Positions 1 to 11,506 of a stretch of 64,000 bases of DNA are shown piece after piece. The notes beneath the pieces are model-generated. The model saw only the letters and a list, made by a program, of their open reading frames with translations. It had not been told where the DNA came from and searched no databases. Made by a program: the position numbers and the translations under genes. The DNA is from Suillus spraguei (lineage: Eukaryota; Basidiomycota; Agaricomycetes; Boletales; Suillaceae). Position 1 is the stretch's first letter; the number at the start of each line of letters is the position of its first letter. The DNA is taken from NCBI GenBank assembly GCA_016800925.1, contig JABCPU010000007.1, positions 310,001 through 374,000 of the forward strand. Reading direction: 5' to 3'.

Positions 1-494
1 TCAAACATTTGTGACTGCTGCTCTGAGTGTGTCCATCCCCAAGCAGGTGGCATTTTGGGCAGAAGGAAGATTAGTCATTGGGGGGAGCGACCATGGATCA
101 GTGTATGCATTCGAGAGGAAATCAGGGAAGGTATTTGAGACTCTTTGCCACTCCAATACAGGCTTGGTACAGACAATAGCAGTGGGTGACAGATTCAAAG
201 GGTGGGATGGGCACTAATTATTTTCCACAGACATGCAACATTGACAGGCACTGTATAGTCATCAGTGCTTCACCAGCGCTAGGTCGCAGAAAGGCTACAA
301 TCAACTTATGGTCCTATGACTATGGCACAGTGAAGGGAACTCTAACCTCAGAACAATCCTGGTCTACATTGTGTATTGTTGGGTATGTGTTCAAGATGCT
401 GGTTCATTTTGGGGCCTTGGCGGTAATCATCTGTTTTTTGGTAACCAATTACTTTGTAAGTCAAACAGTAGCTCAGCAGCAGTTGAAAATTTAA
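1..494 (+). pseudogene. WD40-like repeat protein C-terminal fragment with a membrane segment
   Basis: Two apparent exons, about 1-183 and 232-494, read through a short GT...AG intron (about 184-231). The first encodes a WD40-blade-like stretch (VIGGSDHGSVYAFERKSGKV), the second continues with ATINLWSYD and then a hydrophobic stretch (about 20 residues, GALAVIICFLVTNYFV) that looks like one transmembrane helix. From memory, proteins of this type are common and mostly uncharacterised in Agaricomycetes. The N-terminal part lies outside the window. No function can be assigned beyond a likely beta-propeller fold and membrane anchor. Splicing is inferred from the sequence only. Confidence 0.5.
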
Positions 495-592
495 ACCTTC
501 ACAGAACACAGCGGCAACATGGTCAGGAGACCTCACCCAACATATGACAATGACTCAAATGTTCCCCTTTTTGGATAAAAGCTTCTTTCACA

Positions 593-853
593 GTGCTAAG
601 GTATCCAATGAAGTACCAGAAGCCCGACACAAAGTACCAGAAGCCTGACACAGAGTACCAGAATCCTGTTATGAATTACCAGAAGCCTTGTCAGGAAGTG
701 GTTGAACAAAACCAGATATTGATGTTGCATCAACTGGCAGGGAAACTTATCCAAGTTGTTCAAGAAGCTATGAAAGATGGAGATGTGGGTGAGGATATTG
801 ATATGATGCGACATGAGAAGATTTCCGCAGAGGCAAAAAGGGTATTTTTTTGA
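593..853 (+). CDS. Short ORF with YQKPDT tandem repeats
   Basis: An 86-residue open frame begins with four imperfect copies of a seven-residue unit (YQKPDTK, YQKPDTE, YQNPVMN, YQKPCQE) followed by a charged, helix-prone tail (KLIQVVQEAMKDGDVGEDI). It lies 100 bp downstream of the WD40-like fragment and on the same strand, so it may be a further exon of that gene. I do not recognise a family. The repeat comes from a tandem duplication of about 21 bp at 602-690. It could equally be non-coding repeat DNA. Confidence 0.3.
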   Translation: MLRYPMKYQKPDTKYQKPDTEYQNPVMNYQKPCQEVVEQNQILMLHQLAGKLIQVVQEAMKDGDVGEDIDMMRHEKISAEAKRVFF

Positions 854-987
854 TGTCATGAAGGAGAAAACAATGGTATTGGAATGCGACACGATTCAGG
901 GAAAGAAGTCTTTCACTTGCGACGTAGAAATTGCAGAAATGTTGTAGCCTTGTAGCATATTAATGTCAGCTCATGTTTGTTGTAAAC

Positions 988-1850
988 CCCTCCATGTATA
1001 ACGTGGAGGGATGGGTGGAAATTAGAAACAATCACCTGAAGGGTGGAACAGCATGCGATGGGCATAATAATCCACCAGATAACAGAATGAGCATAGGAAT
1101 AGCTGAAGGCCAGAAAGAATTGCCTGATGGGCGAAATGGCAAGAGTTGGGCAAAGGGATGTCCAAAAATCAGAAAGCCTCTAGGGTGGCATGGGCACTGA
1201 GCGCCATAGCGCTTTGCGATTGGTGGGAGGACTGGGCAATGGAAAAAAGCATGCAACAGTACAAGCTGTTGCATGCGACAGGCCAAGAATGGGTTGAGAG
1301 AACACAGCAACAGTACAGGCCATTGCAGGATTAAGAGAATGGGGAACACACCAACACCTAGCAGTACAGACTGCTAGGTGATGAGAGTCCGAGTCGAGGA
1401 TACATAGATGGTTGACTTTGACAATGAGTCGTTTCATTGAGTGATGCACGTGACTTTGTTTGCGAATGTTTGCGCTTTCTTTTGCACTCCTGGTACTGAT
1501 ATTTGCACTAGCTTATAGTACCTCAATGTTCAACCTCCACTGGCGCAACGGTCTGTACTGTTGCCTCATCCCTTACCCCCTCCTCCTCGTTCGACATGAC
1601 AGTGGACTTTGACTTTGATGTGACGGTCTGTACCATCGCATCTCTGGACTTCAACATGACGGTCTGTACCGTTGTGTCTCTGGACTTCGACTGCCAGTGG
1701 CAACAATCTGCACTTGCACTGTTTTTACATTGATCCACATTGATCCCTTATCTTCCCTCCTCGACAGGGATTTGTCGATGCAATGGTCTGTACTGTTGTT
1801 GCATCTATCCTTTGTTCTCTCCTCCAATATGACGGTCTATACTAGTTCGA
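988..1850. repeat. Cluster of small hairpins with a shared six-base loop
   Basis: At least seven imperfect or perfect palindromes lie here. Clear examples are 1249-1276 (stem GCATGCAACAG / CTGTTGCATGC, perfect, loop TACAAG), 1307-1326 (loop TACAGG), 1355-1380 (stem CACCTAGCAG / CTGCTAGGTG, perfect, loop TACAGA), 1545-1564, 1617-1642, 1655-1678 and 1777-1805 (all with loop TCTGTA, the reverse complement of TACAGA). An unrelated hairpin lies at 988-1010. Stems differ in sequence but keep pairing, and the loop orientation switches between 1380 and 1545. No convincing gene overlaps it. Confidence 0.7.
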
Positions 1851-1859
1851 GACATGAGT

Positions 1860-2089
1860 TGGTATGTATCTACATCAAGCATGTTGCTATCCTGACTCAA
1901 TTCCACATTTTTCTTATAGTGTCTTCATGTCACTCATCTATGTTTAGTCGCAGTTGTATCTGGGTGGTATCCATGCAGGTAGGTACCTTGTACTTCATCG
2001 CCACTGTTTCTTATTAAAATATGACCACGTTGTTCTCTTTTGTTTGTACCCCCAAATAATATCGCATTGCTCTCTGTTCTCTTGGTCAA
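1860..2089. other. No gene recognised
   Basis: AT-rich, pyrimidine-biased sequence between the hairpin cluster and the solo LTR. Nothing can be supported here; short open frames show no recognisable motif. Confidence 0.5.
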
Positions 2090-2565
2090 TGTTACAGTCG
2101 TACGTGCCCCTATTCATTCTCTCTTTGTCTCCTTTACTCGTATATTACATAACGAGACTCTGACTCATATGCTCAATGCAGCTGTACTATAGTTGCCTTC
2201 CTTCTTTGGATACGCACTTACAATTCTCACGCCTCTCTTGATCCATGCGCACATATTGGCCTATTTAAGCACGTTGTATTATGCTTGTATACTTTACTTT
2301 AATCTTACTGGATTTTACCTGGAACATCCTTCGCTTAGGCCTCCAACCTAAGTCGTCTGAATCGTCTCTAAGTCTAAGCACTCCTTAGCCTTAGTCTCTA
2401 TTCTCGAAGAACCTCTTAGACTTGTCTTTGAGGCCGAACCATTGATAGTACTCGGAACACGTTCCTTGTACTTTCACCTTGTTCTCTTTTGAACATTGTA
2501 GAACTTCCCAGCAGACTGACTATGTCTTTTCACTGTCGCTGGTGATGCCACCCCAGTTTGTAACA
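2090..2565 (+). repeat. Solo LTR, family A
   Basis: 476 bp from TGTTACAGTCGTACG to CAGTTTGTAACA, flanked by the perfect 5-bp target duplication GTCAA (2085-2089 and 2566-2570). It aligns along its length with the LTRs of the complete family A element (20137-20612, 30293-30768), and shares the GCCTATTTAAGCAC TATA region and the ACTTTAATCTTACTGG presumed transcript start. No internal sequence remains, so it arose by LTR-LTR recombination. It is more diverged than the complete element and groups with the copy at 8713. Confidence 0.93.
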
Positions 2566-2619
2566 GTCAATGTCATAAGTTATGTTTCTTTCCCCTTGTA
2601 CTTCTCCATTTAAATAATC

Positions 2620-3413
2620 ATTTCAGGCTCTGCCTGTCTGCAAGACTTGCAACACGACCCATAGACGACGACGGTTCATACTGTCATTGCTGCCAAGCTC
2701 ATTTTCGCTTGATGCCCACGTCTTGTGCAGCGCTCATGTGGTGTATGTGTGAGGAATGCATTAGAAAGGGAGGATATGACAAGAAAGGTGCACCAAGAGG
2801 GGTGCTAATAGCAGAATGTTCAATCTCGGCCCATCTCCGGTGTGTAAAGGCAGAAAGCCATTTGTCTACCATTGCTGGCAAATCTTCCATCTCCTCTATC
2901 ACCCATAACCTCAGACATTTGTCCCTTACTGCAGATCATTCCCAGCCCCCATTGCTCACATCTGCAACGAGATCAACCAATCTGGATCACCCAGGACCAT
3001 CCAACATTCTTGCCGTTCCTGTTGCCACTCTGTCAGATAGACTTGAGTGGTTGAAGCTGTCAGATTCCATCTCAGCCCCACCGATAAAAAAAGCTGACAG
3101 AGAGACTACATCAAAGCTGAAACACAGTAGGCGCACATTGAAAGCATTGCAGATCCTTGCAAATATCAATTCCCAGATTCAACGGGGCTTTTGCTTATTG
3201 TTGCATCCCTACAACCTTGATAACATTGGTCACAAGCTAGCTTTGCTTCACACAGCCATAGAAAATGTCAATGGAGGTGCAGATGTTGTAATTGCCCAAA
3301 AAAAGGCAATCATAATGCAGATGGATGACTTGGCTACCCAGCTCGCCAGCTACCAGGATGTGCAGCAAGTACCCCTCAAGATCAATACTGGTAAGTCATC
3401 AGTAAATCAATAA
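2620..3413 (+). pseudogene. CACTA (EnSpm-type) Tnp2 transposase, N-terminal part
   Basis: The frame contains a cysteine-rich stretch (CHCC, then CMCEECIRKGGYDKKGAPRGV) followed by long helical sequence, as in the N-terminus of basidiomycete Tnp2-family proteins (family placement from memory). It directly precedes the recognisable Tnp2 core on the same strand, with a short non-coding break at 3414-3560 that holds either introns or decay. The true start may lie upstream of the Met at 2712. The gene is not intact. Confidence 0.6.
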
Positions 3414-3521
3414 TGATTCCTTGCTGACCATTTAATAGATGCTCTGCAGCAAGCCCCAGTTGACCACTCAGACGAGATCAGCCAAGTCATCTTATTTCTT
3501 TGTGTTGCATGCAGAGTTGTC

Positions 3522-5850
3522 ATGGGGGTCAGCAGGCGGAGCTGTGATTTCATTATAAAGATAATTTCCATCATATTGTTCCTCTCATTTCGGAGGTTGG
3601 ACGGCAGTCTTAGCTCCCTACACAAAAATATTCTCAAGCAAATTCCCCTGACCTTGGAAGGTGCAGAGACAAAATTTCATCTCAGTGGCAAAACCATCGC
3701 ATATGCCGTCTGTAACTGTCATTGCACCTATCCTCCAACATATGTGCCAGGCTCTACAACTGCAAGATACCCTGAACGTTGTACGCATTGTCCTACACCT
3801 GAAACTGAATGTGGCGATGCTCTACTTGTTGGCACTGAAGGAGAGTTCCATCCGAAGAAGGTCTTCTTATATCACAACTTCAAAGATTATCTTTCGGGTC
3901 TCCTTTCTTGTAGAGATGTGGAAGCTGTGATGGATGAAGCTTGTGATGATCTTATGGACTCCATTAACCCCCCTCTTCCACCCTTCATCAAGAATTTATT
4001 TGAAGCCCAATTCCTACGTCAGTTTGGTGGCCCGAAGCCTGAAACGCTTTTCATCAATAGAGGAGAGGAAGGACACTATGCCTTCGCCTTTCATGTAGAT
4101 TTCTTCAATCCTGAAGGGATGAATGTGCGGGGAGCTAGCACGTCTTGTGGAATCATCTGCATGGCTTGCTTGAATCTGCCTTTAGATATCAGATATAAGC
4201 CAGAGAATATGTACCTTGCGGGTATCATTCCCAGCCCAAAGCAGCCATCTCTCGAAAATCTTAACCACTATATCCGACCACTCATCAATGACTTAGTAGA
4301 TGCATGGGACTGAGGTATCAAATTTTCCAAAACCACATGTTACCCTAATGGTCGACTAACTCATAGCGCTGTTGCCCTCATTGTTTGCGATCTTCCTGCT
4401 GCTCATCATGTCTCTTCTCTGGCTGGAGTCAGTAGTCATTTCTACTGCAGTGCATGTAAATGCCACCACAAGTCTACTTATGGAAGGGTGGACTGTGAGA
4501 ATTGGGAACCTTGCGATAGAAATGAACATCAAAAATATGCAGAGCAATGGCAAGATGCTGCTACGACCTCTGAGCGTGAAAGCTATTTAAAGCTCATGGT
4601 GTGCGTTATTCCGAACTTTGGTGTCTAACATACTGGGACCCTTTGCAACAGCAAATCATCGATCCAATGCATTGTTTATTAGAAGGTCTAGTCCCATATC
4701 ACATTCATAATCTCCTTGGTTTGACTTTGCAGTCAAACTCATCAACATCGGCCTCGCCCACATTTTTGCATAACTCTGGCAAAGTACCTCTCAGGACGAT
4801 GTCATCCAAGGAAATGACACAAATATCCACAATTCACGCCCTCCTTGTTTCCCAGATTGTTTCAAAGAATGGACAACTGGACGAATGTTTTGACACTTTG
4901 AAAAAAATCTTTGCTGCACAAGAATGTGGGTGCGTTGAAGTTCGTTTGCAATACTTTGGGTTGTGTTCTGCAGAAAACTGGTAGAGCACTGAAAGTTGAT
5001 TTCGTTAAAGCCCTTCTTGACTGGGTAAGCTCTCCATTCACCATGTCTGTTGTTCTAAGTGTCTAACATTTTTATACAGCACCGTGAACAGCCTTTAGCT
5101 GCCCCTAAAGAAGAGCATCAATTGGGCACAACAGAAGTACTTGGACACATTTGCAATGTCATCCGAGACACATCTATCCCTACTTGGTTGGGTTCTGTTC
5201 CGAGTAATTTCGGCAAGGCATCAGCTGGGACACTTAAGGCTGATGAGTGGCAAACACTCATCATGGTCTACCTTCCCATCACCCTTGTGAACTTGTGGGG
5301 GGGCAGTACTTTGCACTCCTCTCCAGAACTGGCTGCCCGCCTCCGAACCATTCTTGATCACACCATGGAGCTGGTCTCTGCCGTTCATATTGCATGTGCA
5401 TGAACGATGACTGCAAGGAGGGCACAGTCTTATCGCTCATACATTGTTAGTTATGTCGGAAAGTTGAAGGAGGTTCATTCTACCTCCTCACTGCGTCCAA
5501 ACCACCATGCAGCTTTCCATATATACGACTACCTTCTCCTATTTGGTCCCACCCACTCATGGTGGTGTTCTCCTTTTGAGCACCTGATTGGAATTCTTCA
5601 GCGGCTTCCCATAAATCACAAATTTGGTAGGTCACTATCAGAATACGGAATGGGCAAGTGGACTAATGGTCTCTAAGGGGAGTTCGAGAATACAATGCTT
5701 CATTCATACATCAAGACTACAATGTTTTGCTGCTGGCTTGCTTGACTGGATTGTCTGCCTGCTGTTCAAGAGTGCAGGGACATCTTTGACGGTGTATATG
5801 CACCCAAGAGTTCTCAAAATTCCTCCCAAGAGTTCACAGAGGACCCCATG
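3522..5850 (+). pseudogene. CACTA Tnp2 transposase, core
   Basis: This is the best-preserved part of a transposase of the Tnp2 family (Pfam Tnp2 type), which would cut CACTA elements at their ends. Landmarks are CHCTYPPTYVPGST and CTHCPTPE at about 3715-3810, RQFGGPKPETLF near 4020, FHVDFFNPEG near 4090, and DIRYKPENMYLAGIIP at 4186-4233, a hallmark of the family. It continues in other frames with HFYCSACKCHH (near 4435), a DPMHCLLEGLVPYH motif near 4655, and a late RPNHHAAFHIYDYLLLFGP block near 5500. Stops at 4311 and 4982 and several frame changes show it is dead, unless some gaps are introns. Confidence 0.8.
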
Positions 5851-5979
5851 AATGATACTATTTGAGTGCCTGACTGTGCAATGACTAGCGCTGTGCCTGA
5901 TGACCTATATACCCCCCTGAGATGATGAACAGCAATTCTATGTGCGACACTCAAATTTGACAACATTATATACAGTAGG

Positions 5980-6290
5980 CCATCTACACACTTGGGGAAC
6001 AGCCAAATTCTCTACTACCCCCAAGGAGACTGGACATTGATCACTGTCCCTGCCAGCATCAAATACATCTATGGCACGCTGACAGGAGAATTGGTGTTTG
6101 CTGCACAGAGACATCTCCCACTGGATCCTCATGACAACACAATTGATCCCTTTTCATTTTATCCAGACTTCCCTGCAAAATTGTACTCGACGGAGTTGGA
6201 GAGTTGCCTAGAAAATGTCAAGGTAACCTGGGTAGTCAGTCATTTCGCGCGATGGACAGTTTCCAGCCATCACACAGTGATTCTAGTTCT
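5980..6290 (+). pseudogene. CACTA Tnp2 transposase, C-terminal part
   Basis: An open stretch encodes GSIKYIYG-like sequence, DPFSFYPDFPAKLYSTELE and then VKVTWVVSHFARWTVS, matching what I recall of the extreme C-terminus of basidiomycete Tnp2-type proteins. It follows the core on the same strand after about 130 bp. No intact reading frame links the two, so this is a decayed last exon. Confidence 0.55.
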
Positions 6291-6716
6291 AGTTGTGTAC
6301 AATTTGTACATGAATATATATGTTGCTAAATTTCGGTCTGATCGCCATTTGTCCTTCATGAGTGGGCAATGATTGAGTGATGAGCGGGCAATGATCAGGC
6401 AATTTATTTTGTCCGAAGGCAAAACTTGAAGTTTGGCCATCACATCTTGCCGCCAGCGTACATTTCAAATTTTGTGTAGCCCCTTATTGTTTGACAAAAC
6501 TTAAAATATTGGCAAGCATATCAAACTTCAAGTTTTGTATGAAGTTGTATGCGATAATTGATAATTAAACTTAAAATTCAAGCAGATGCCGGAAATCTGA
6601 TTATATTTCTTGTTTAAGTTGAGGTATAGTCAGTGACAACATGGCCGTGGATATTTCATATCTCGATTGTTGTGCAAAACAATGATTAATTTCAAAGTTA
6701 TATGTCCCTCTTTATG
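6291..6716. other. Non-coding, AT-rich, with a 16-bp inverted repeat
   Basis: No gene is seen. CAAAACTTGAAGTTTG (6420-6435) and its exact reverse complement CAAACTTCAAGTTTTG (6522-6537) form an inverted pair 86 bp apart, with a weaker third copy near 6494. Such repeats fit a subterminal region of a DNA transposon, here the CACTA 3' end, but no terminal CACTA motif was found. Confidence 0.5.
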
Positions 6717-6906
6717 TCAATTCAAACTTCAAATATTTTCTTCACATTTCGTACAATGTGTAAACCTATCCTAAATATTGACAACCCCGATGTGTATGGT
6801 AATAATGCATAAATCTCATGATGCATCGACTTTTGTGGATCCCGATGTTGTTCCCAAGTAATTGGACACATAATGCATAATGTTTGTATACCCAATATGC
6901 ATTATG
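6717..6906 (+). repeat. Left arm of a long imperfect inverted repeat
   Basis: Sequence TTTTCTTCACATTT...CCTAAATATTGA and the following CATAATGCA motifs recur in reverse complement at 11507-11650. The palindromic motif CATAATGCATAATG is at 6869-6882, with related copies at 6801-6810 and TGCATTATG at 6898-6906. Identity between arms is roughly three quarters by eye. These look like terminal or subterminal repeats of a DNA transposon spanning about 6.7-11.65 kb, or paired ends of two CACTA copies. Confidence 0.55.
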
Positions 6907-6949
6907 AGTATTGATTTGATAGGGTGGGACATGTTGTAGCCAGAAACGT

Positions 6950-8300
6950 CATGCTGACTGTCAAAACCCCGTTTTCGACAAGCATCTCATTAGCGTCTGT
7001 GGCGGCAACCGAAGAATTTCCCTTATAGTGAGAAAATAGCCTTTTAACTCTGCTAAGGTGGAACTGTTCTTCTCCCATGAACCCTTACTGGATCCTCGCG
7101 TCAATGCCCTCATGTCCCATCCAATTCCGCCTAGAATCCATTGGTGCATAGTTACTTCGCTTCCGCCATTACTAAACCTACGGCAGGATTTACCTTACAT
7201 CTCAAGGGGCTGCTGCACGCTGTGTGCCTCTTTATTAAATACCCTGTTTATTTTCCTTCTCGCTACCGGACTCACATAATCATCTCATATGTGCTTGCAT
7301 ATGTTAAAAAGGACTCAACATACATACCATTACTTTTACTTCCCATTACATCCCTTCACTAGGACTTAGTATCTGAAACACGTGCTAGTCACAATCCATT
7401 TGCTTTTGAACTCTCCTCCATTCAAACATCGCTCTTAGATGTAACTGCCGGTAACTTTACCGCTTGAAGTACCGCACGACTTTCGACTTTGCTACTCGTA
7501 ACCGGACCACAGCCAGTGATCTCGCTGGGTCGCTGTCTCTCTCACCTGCATTCCCACTCATACAGAGTTGCTGCTACTGCTACCGCACCACCGGTAGTAA
7601 TAATATATTCGTCTCGCTCAAGTAACTTTGTTCTTGTTCTCGCTAGCTAACCGTTGCAGCTATCCTTACCGGGCATGTACCGCTGACATCGCGCTAGTAC
7701 CGCCGATATACCATTACCGCCGCTAACCTCGGAAGCCAGATTTCTCGTTGCCTTATTAGTACTTCCTTGTCTCCTTCGCACTAACTTGGAAGGAATTGCT
7801 TCTATCGCAGTCCTCTTGGGTTGAACATCTCACTCGCACCTTCAATAGAATTATCCCTGCGCTTATACTTAGGCCAGCGCTAGTTTCTTCATTTCAATGT
7901 GTACAATAACATAGTGCATAAATTTATTGTCATGCTTCAGTGGTATTGTCTCTTTTGACTATGTATAGAAGCCAGTGAGCAATTGAAATGATACCATACT
8001 ACTTGAAAATGTCTCTAAACTTAAAGTGCAAACCTCGTGACAAGCCCACTGTATACAACCGGCCTGCAAAGTGGCAGAAAATCACCAAGGACAATCCTCG
8101 AACTTCAGCCCATTCTACAGCCAGTGAATCGAACACTTCAACAATGACCTAATCAGCTTTCTTCTATTGAAACTCAGCTTAGGCAATCAGTAAGAGTCAG
8201 TTTGGTAACTCAGTATTTGCCAGGATGTGCATCTGGCGCAATGTAAGTTGCACCAGCACACTGCTTCGGCCAGTCGGAGCTGCAATATCTTATTAGCCTT
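6950..8300. other. No gene recognised; TACCG-rich stretch at 7440-7740
   Basis: No supported coding region. Between 7440 and 7740 the motif TACCG or its complement occurs about ten times (for example TTTACCGC, AGTACCGC, GCTACCGC, TTACCGG, GTACCGCC). A TGTCAAAACC at 6959 could begin an LTR, but no matching end with a target duplication was found. The composition differs from the AT-rich flanks and resembles LTR sequence. Confidence 0.35.
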
Positions 8301-8466
8301 CTAAAAGCACATTGTCCCCATGCTCCTCACTACTATGGAGTCCCTCCCTGATGTCTTTCCGGGGCTTAGTCTTCAACACTGACCACAGCTCCACCATAAT
8401 ATCATACAATATTCAGTACTTCTCCTCAGTATCCTCATTCATGCATCTGGTAGCCTTGTATCATCC

Positions 8467-9227
8467 ATGTACCCAAGGGACCCACAACCCTATCATACAT
8501 CAGCGCTTTCTGATGAGGCATGGGTGGTTGAATTACTTACTGGGCATCCAGAATGCATTTGGTGTGAGCTCGGAGTGCATGCACATGTCTTTGCAAATGC
8601 CTGTTCAGATGGAGATCTAGCAGAGGATGAGGAGGTAGTTGATGCAGTGGTAGGTGAGGAAGAGGTACCAAACGAGATGAACCACTTGCGCAACCATATT
8701 GCAGAAGCTATGTGTTACCATTGTACGCGCCCCTATTCATTTTCTGCCTTCTTTACTTTGTATACTACGTAATGTGACTCTGACTCATATGCTCAATGCA
8801 TCTGTACTATATGTAGTTGCCTTCCTTCTTTGGATACGCACTTACATTCTCACGTCTCTCTTGGTCTGTGCGCACATATTGGCCTATTTAAGCATGTTGT
8901 ATTATGCTTGTATACCTTACTTTAATCTTACTGGGTTTTACCTGGAACATCCTTCGCTTAGGTCCCCAACCTAAGTCGTTTTGAATCATCTCTAAGTATA
9001 AGCACTCCTTAGCCTTAGTCTCTATTCTCGTAGAACCTCTTAGACTTGTCTTTGAGGCTGAACCCTTGATAGTACTTGGAACACGTTCCTTGTATTTTCA
9101 CCTTGTCCTCTTCTGGACATTGTGGAACTTCCCAGCAGACCATCTGTGTCTTTTCACTGTCGCTGGTGATGCCATCCCAATTTGTAACACTATGTGGGCT
9201 CAATACCAGCAGGTTTTGTCTGAATGA
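8467..9227 (+). pseudogene. PIF/Harbinger-like transposase remnant, split by a solo LTR
   Basis: A frame from ATG at 8467 encodes ALSDEAWVVELLTGHPECI and ELGVHAHVFAN, which resembles the N-terminal region of Agaricomycete DDE_Tnp4 (Harbinger) proteins, then jumps to an acidic linker and RNHIAEAM. A solo LTR-A sits at 8713-9189; beyond its 5-bp duplication (CTATG) the same frame continues as WAQYQQVLSE and stops at 9225-9227. The catalytic middle is missing, so the gene was already internally deleted or depends on lost exons before the LTR landed. Family assignment is by remembered similarity. Confidence 0.5.
8713..9189 (+). repeat. Solo LTR, family A
   Basis: 477 bp, TGTTACCATTGTACG to CAATTTGTAACA, with the perfect duplication CTATG on both sides (8708-8712, 9190-9194). 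It keeps the TATTTAAG box and the ACTTTAATCTTACTGG start region seen in the complete element. It interrupts the Harbinger-like frame in phase. Confidence 0.95.
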
Positions 9228-9497
9228 GCACTAGCAGGCGATGACAATGTAGACAATGAGGACTTACTTGAATTTGGCGATGGTGAGAGCGCAGACGAGG
9301 ACGAAGACATGGATGGTATCAATGCATAGACATAGATTATACGTGTACTACAATCAAATGCTACATTTTTGAGACCTTGGAATGATGGTAGGACAACAGA
9401 CAACACAATGAACAAACAGTACAATGACAATGAGAGATAGTGAGACAACAGCACGAGATACATTGTACAACTTTGAACCGACAAGAGAAGACTATCA

Positions 9498-11077
9498 CTA
9501 TGTCTGCTTCAATGCATAATCATCAATAAGGGCCTTTATATATGAGCATTGTGCTGCATGTGGGCTCTGCATGTAAAATTCCATTGTGTGCTTGTTGCTT
9601 GCAAAGATCAGCAACGGCTTGCCTTGATCCGCCAGAGGCACATCAACATCTTCAGTCTCCATAAGATGCATGGCATGATCAAGGGTTGTAGATACTGGGG
9701 GGGGGGGCAGGAGCAGGAGCAGGTACAGGTGTAGGTACAGGTGCAGATGAAGATACAGGAGCAGCATTGTTGACAGCCTTGTCAAGAATGTCACCAATAT
9801 GGTTTATGGCACCTTGCATGCCAACAACTGCAGTGGCAGGTGTGAGCTTTGATGCTCATACTGCACTGGTCATTAAGATGTTGCTGTGACGTGTTGGATA
9901 TTAAACGCTCGTGATTGTCCTTCGGTGCTGTTCGCTTATCTAACTACTAGAAATTTTCCTTTGCTCTTTGCTTGCCTGCTTTCCTCAGTTGACTCTGTCT
10001 GTTGCTGAGGTCAGTATCATTCTCATACATATCACATACTATGTAACTCACATCCTATGCAGCTATACTTGCTGCATGATGTGCCAATTGTGATTTTTTG
10101 GCTGAGGGAGGTTCTGATATCAATGTAGTAGACGCCATAGGGCCTGTTAATGACAGATGAGTAGACATATGAGACATTGTGTCCAGATCAGCCAAGGCAT
10201 CATCATGTGTGTGTTTTCCAGTGCCAATACTAGATGCAAGGGTGGAAGGAGCTGCGATGGGAAGACAAGGGGCAGTGTAGTTGATGACAGATTCAGTAGT
10301 AACAGGGTATGCACTAGAACATGCAGCTAAGACAATGACAGTGGCAGTGGCAGCAACAACATCTTCAACTTCAGGCTCAACATCCTCAGGCAGTACTGGA
10401 GCTGCAGCAATGGCTGGAGTAAACACATTGTTCCCTTGAGCGCCAGTACCACTTGGCAAATTTGAGCCAACATGTCATAGAATATCCACTTGCTATTAGA
10501 AAATTGTTGCAATGAGCTGCAAGATGTCTGTCTAACATGTTAGAATAGGATGAGTCTGTTAGAACAACCAGACTTACACTTGAACTGACATAGTTGTTGA
10601 ATACCTCCTGTGCAGCCTCTCCATTGATTCCAGCTCCATGCACATTATCCCAATGAGCACCTGAGACATTACAATAATTCTGAATTTCCTGGTAGATCCC
10701 TTTGAGCTAGTATAGGGGTTATTAGAGTAGGACTAAGAGGATTGTAATATACTCACCGAGTTCTATTTGTTTCTGCAGCATCTGTTTGTCTTTGGAGGGC
10801 CGGCAGTCAGCAGGTTGGCTGATGAAAGAGCTGCTGCTGCAGAAGTAAATGTAGATGTCTTAAAGTTTCTGCCATCCCCAGCTTCAGAGATATTCTGGAG
10901 CAGGTGAGCAAGAAGGGCATTGGTCTCAGCCACATTCCACTGTGCCTTTGCTTCACCAGAATTTACAGCAGTAGTATCAATAGCCATAAGGACAGTAGTA
11001 AAATGACTGCAGATCATTACAACAGCGACAATCGATGAGTAGATCACCTTCCAGAGGTGAGGATCAATCCAGTCCAT
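9498..11077 (-). pseudogene. Myb/SANT-like DNA-binding protein of a PIF/Harbinger element
   Basis: Reading the minus strand, 11077-10763 encodes AQWNVAETNALLAHLLQNIS then AGDGRNFKTSTF and a GPPKTNRCCRNK end, the pattern of the Myb/SANT-like domain that partners Harbinger transposases. Later pieces follow in order: WDN-HGAGINGEAAQEVFNNYV (about 10640-10580), FSNSKWIFYDMLAQIC (near 10500), a low-complexity acidic and Ala-rich region (10459-10055), and PVPTPVPVPAPAPPPPVSTT with a helical tail (9800-9498). Frame changes may be introns or decay. It converges with the transposase remnant, a usual arrangement for such elements. Confidence 0.55.
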
Positions 11078-11506
11078 TGTGGTGCTGGTCAGTAGGTAAG
11101 GAAGGTTTGGACTCTAACTGGTCAAAGCAGCATGCTGGTGCAACTTACATTGCACCAGATGCACATCCTGGCAAATACCAAGTTACCGAACTGACTCTAA
11201 AAGATCTTCAAGCACACAACCGTGTTTTTGGTACCTTGCTGAGGGGGAGTTCTCTATGTTTGATGGTGGTGACTCATCTATTGCAGATGAGGTCCATTGT
11301 GAAATCCTTGTTGCAAATGGTGAAGTTATCAAAGTTGATTCTGATGACGACGAAATGGGCCCATCAGTCACACACAATGATGTCCTTGACTTGTGCTGAA
11401 GCTGCATGTATGTACTTGTGTAGAAACATTGATAACTTTCTGTCACACTTTTGGCGGAGGTCACATGTGTCACAATTATGTAACAAATATTGTCTTGCAT
11501 ATTCCT
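11078..11506. other. No gene recognised
   Basis: Open frames on both strands overlap here but none carries a recognisable motif. Confidence 0.4.

Noticed and set aside
1355..1420. Hammerhead ribozyme-like CTAGGTGATGAGAG after a hairpin
   Set aside because: The core after the stem lacks CGAAA and no stems I-III can be drawn, so only the hairpin is kept.
1523..1738. ORF with repeated TVQTV
   Set aside because: The repeat is the translation of the hairpin cluster; no independent coding evidence.
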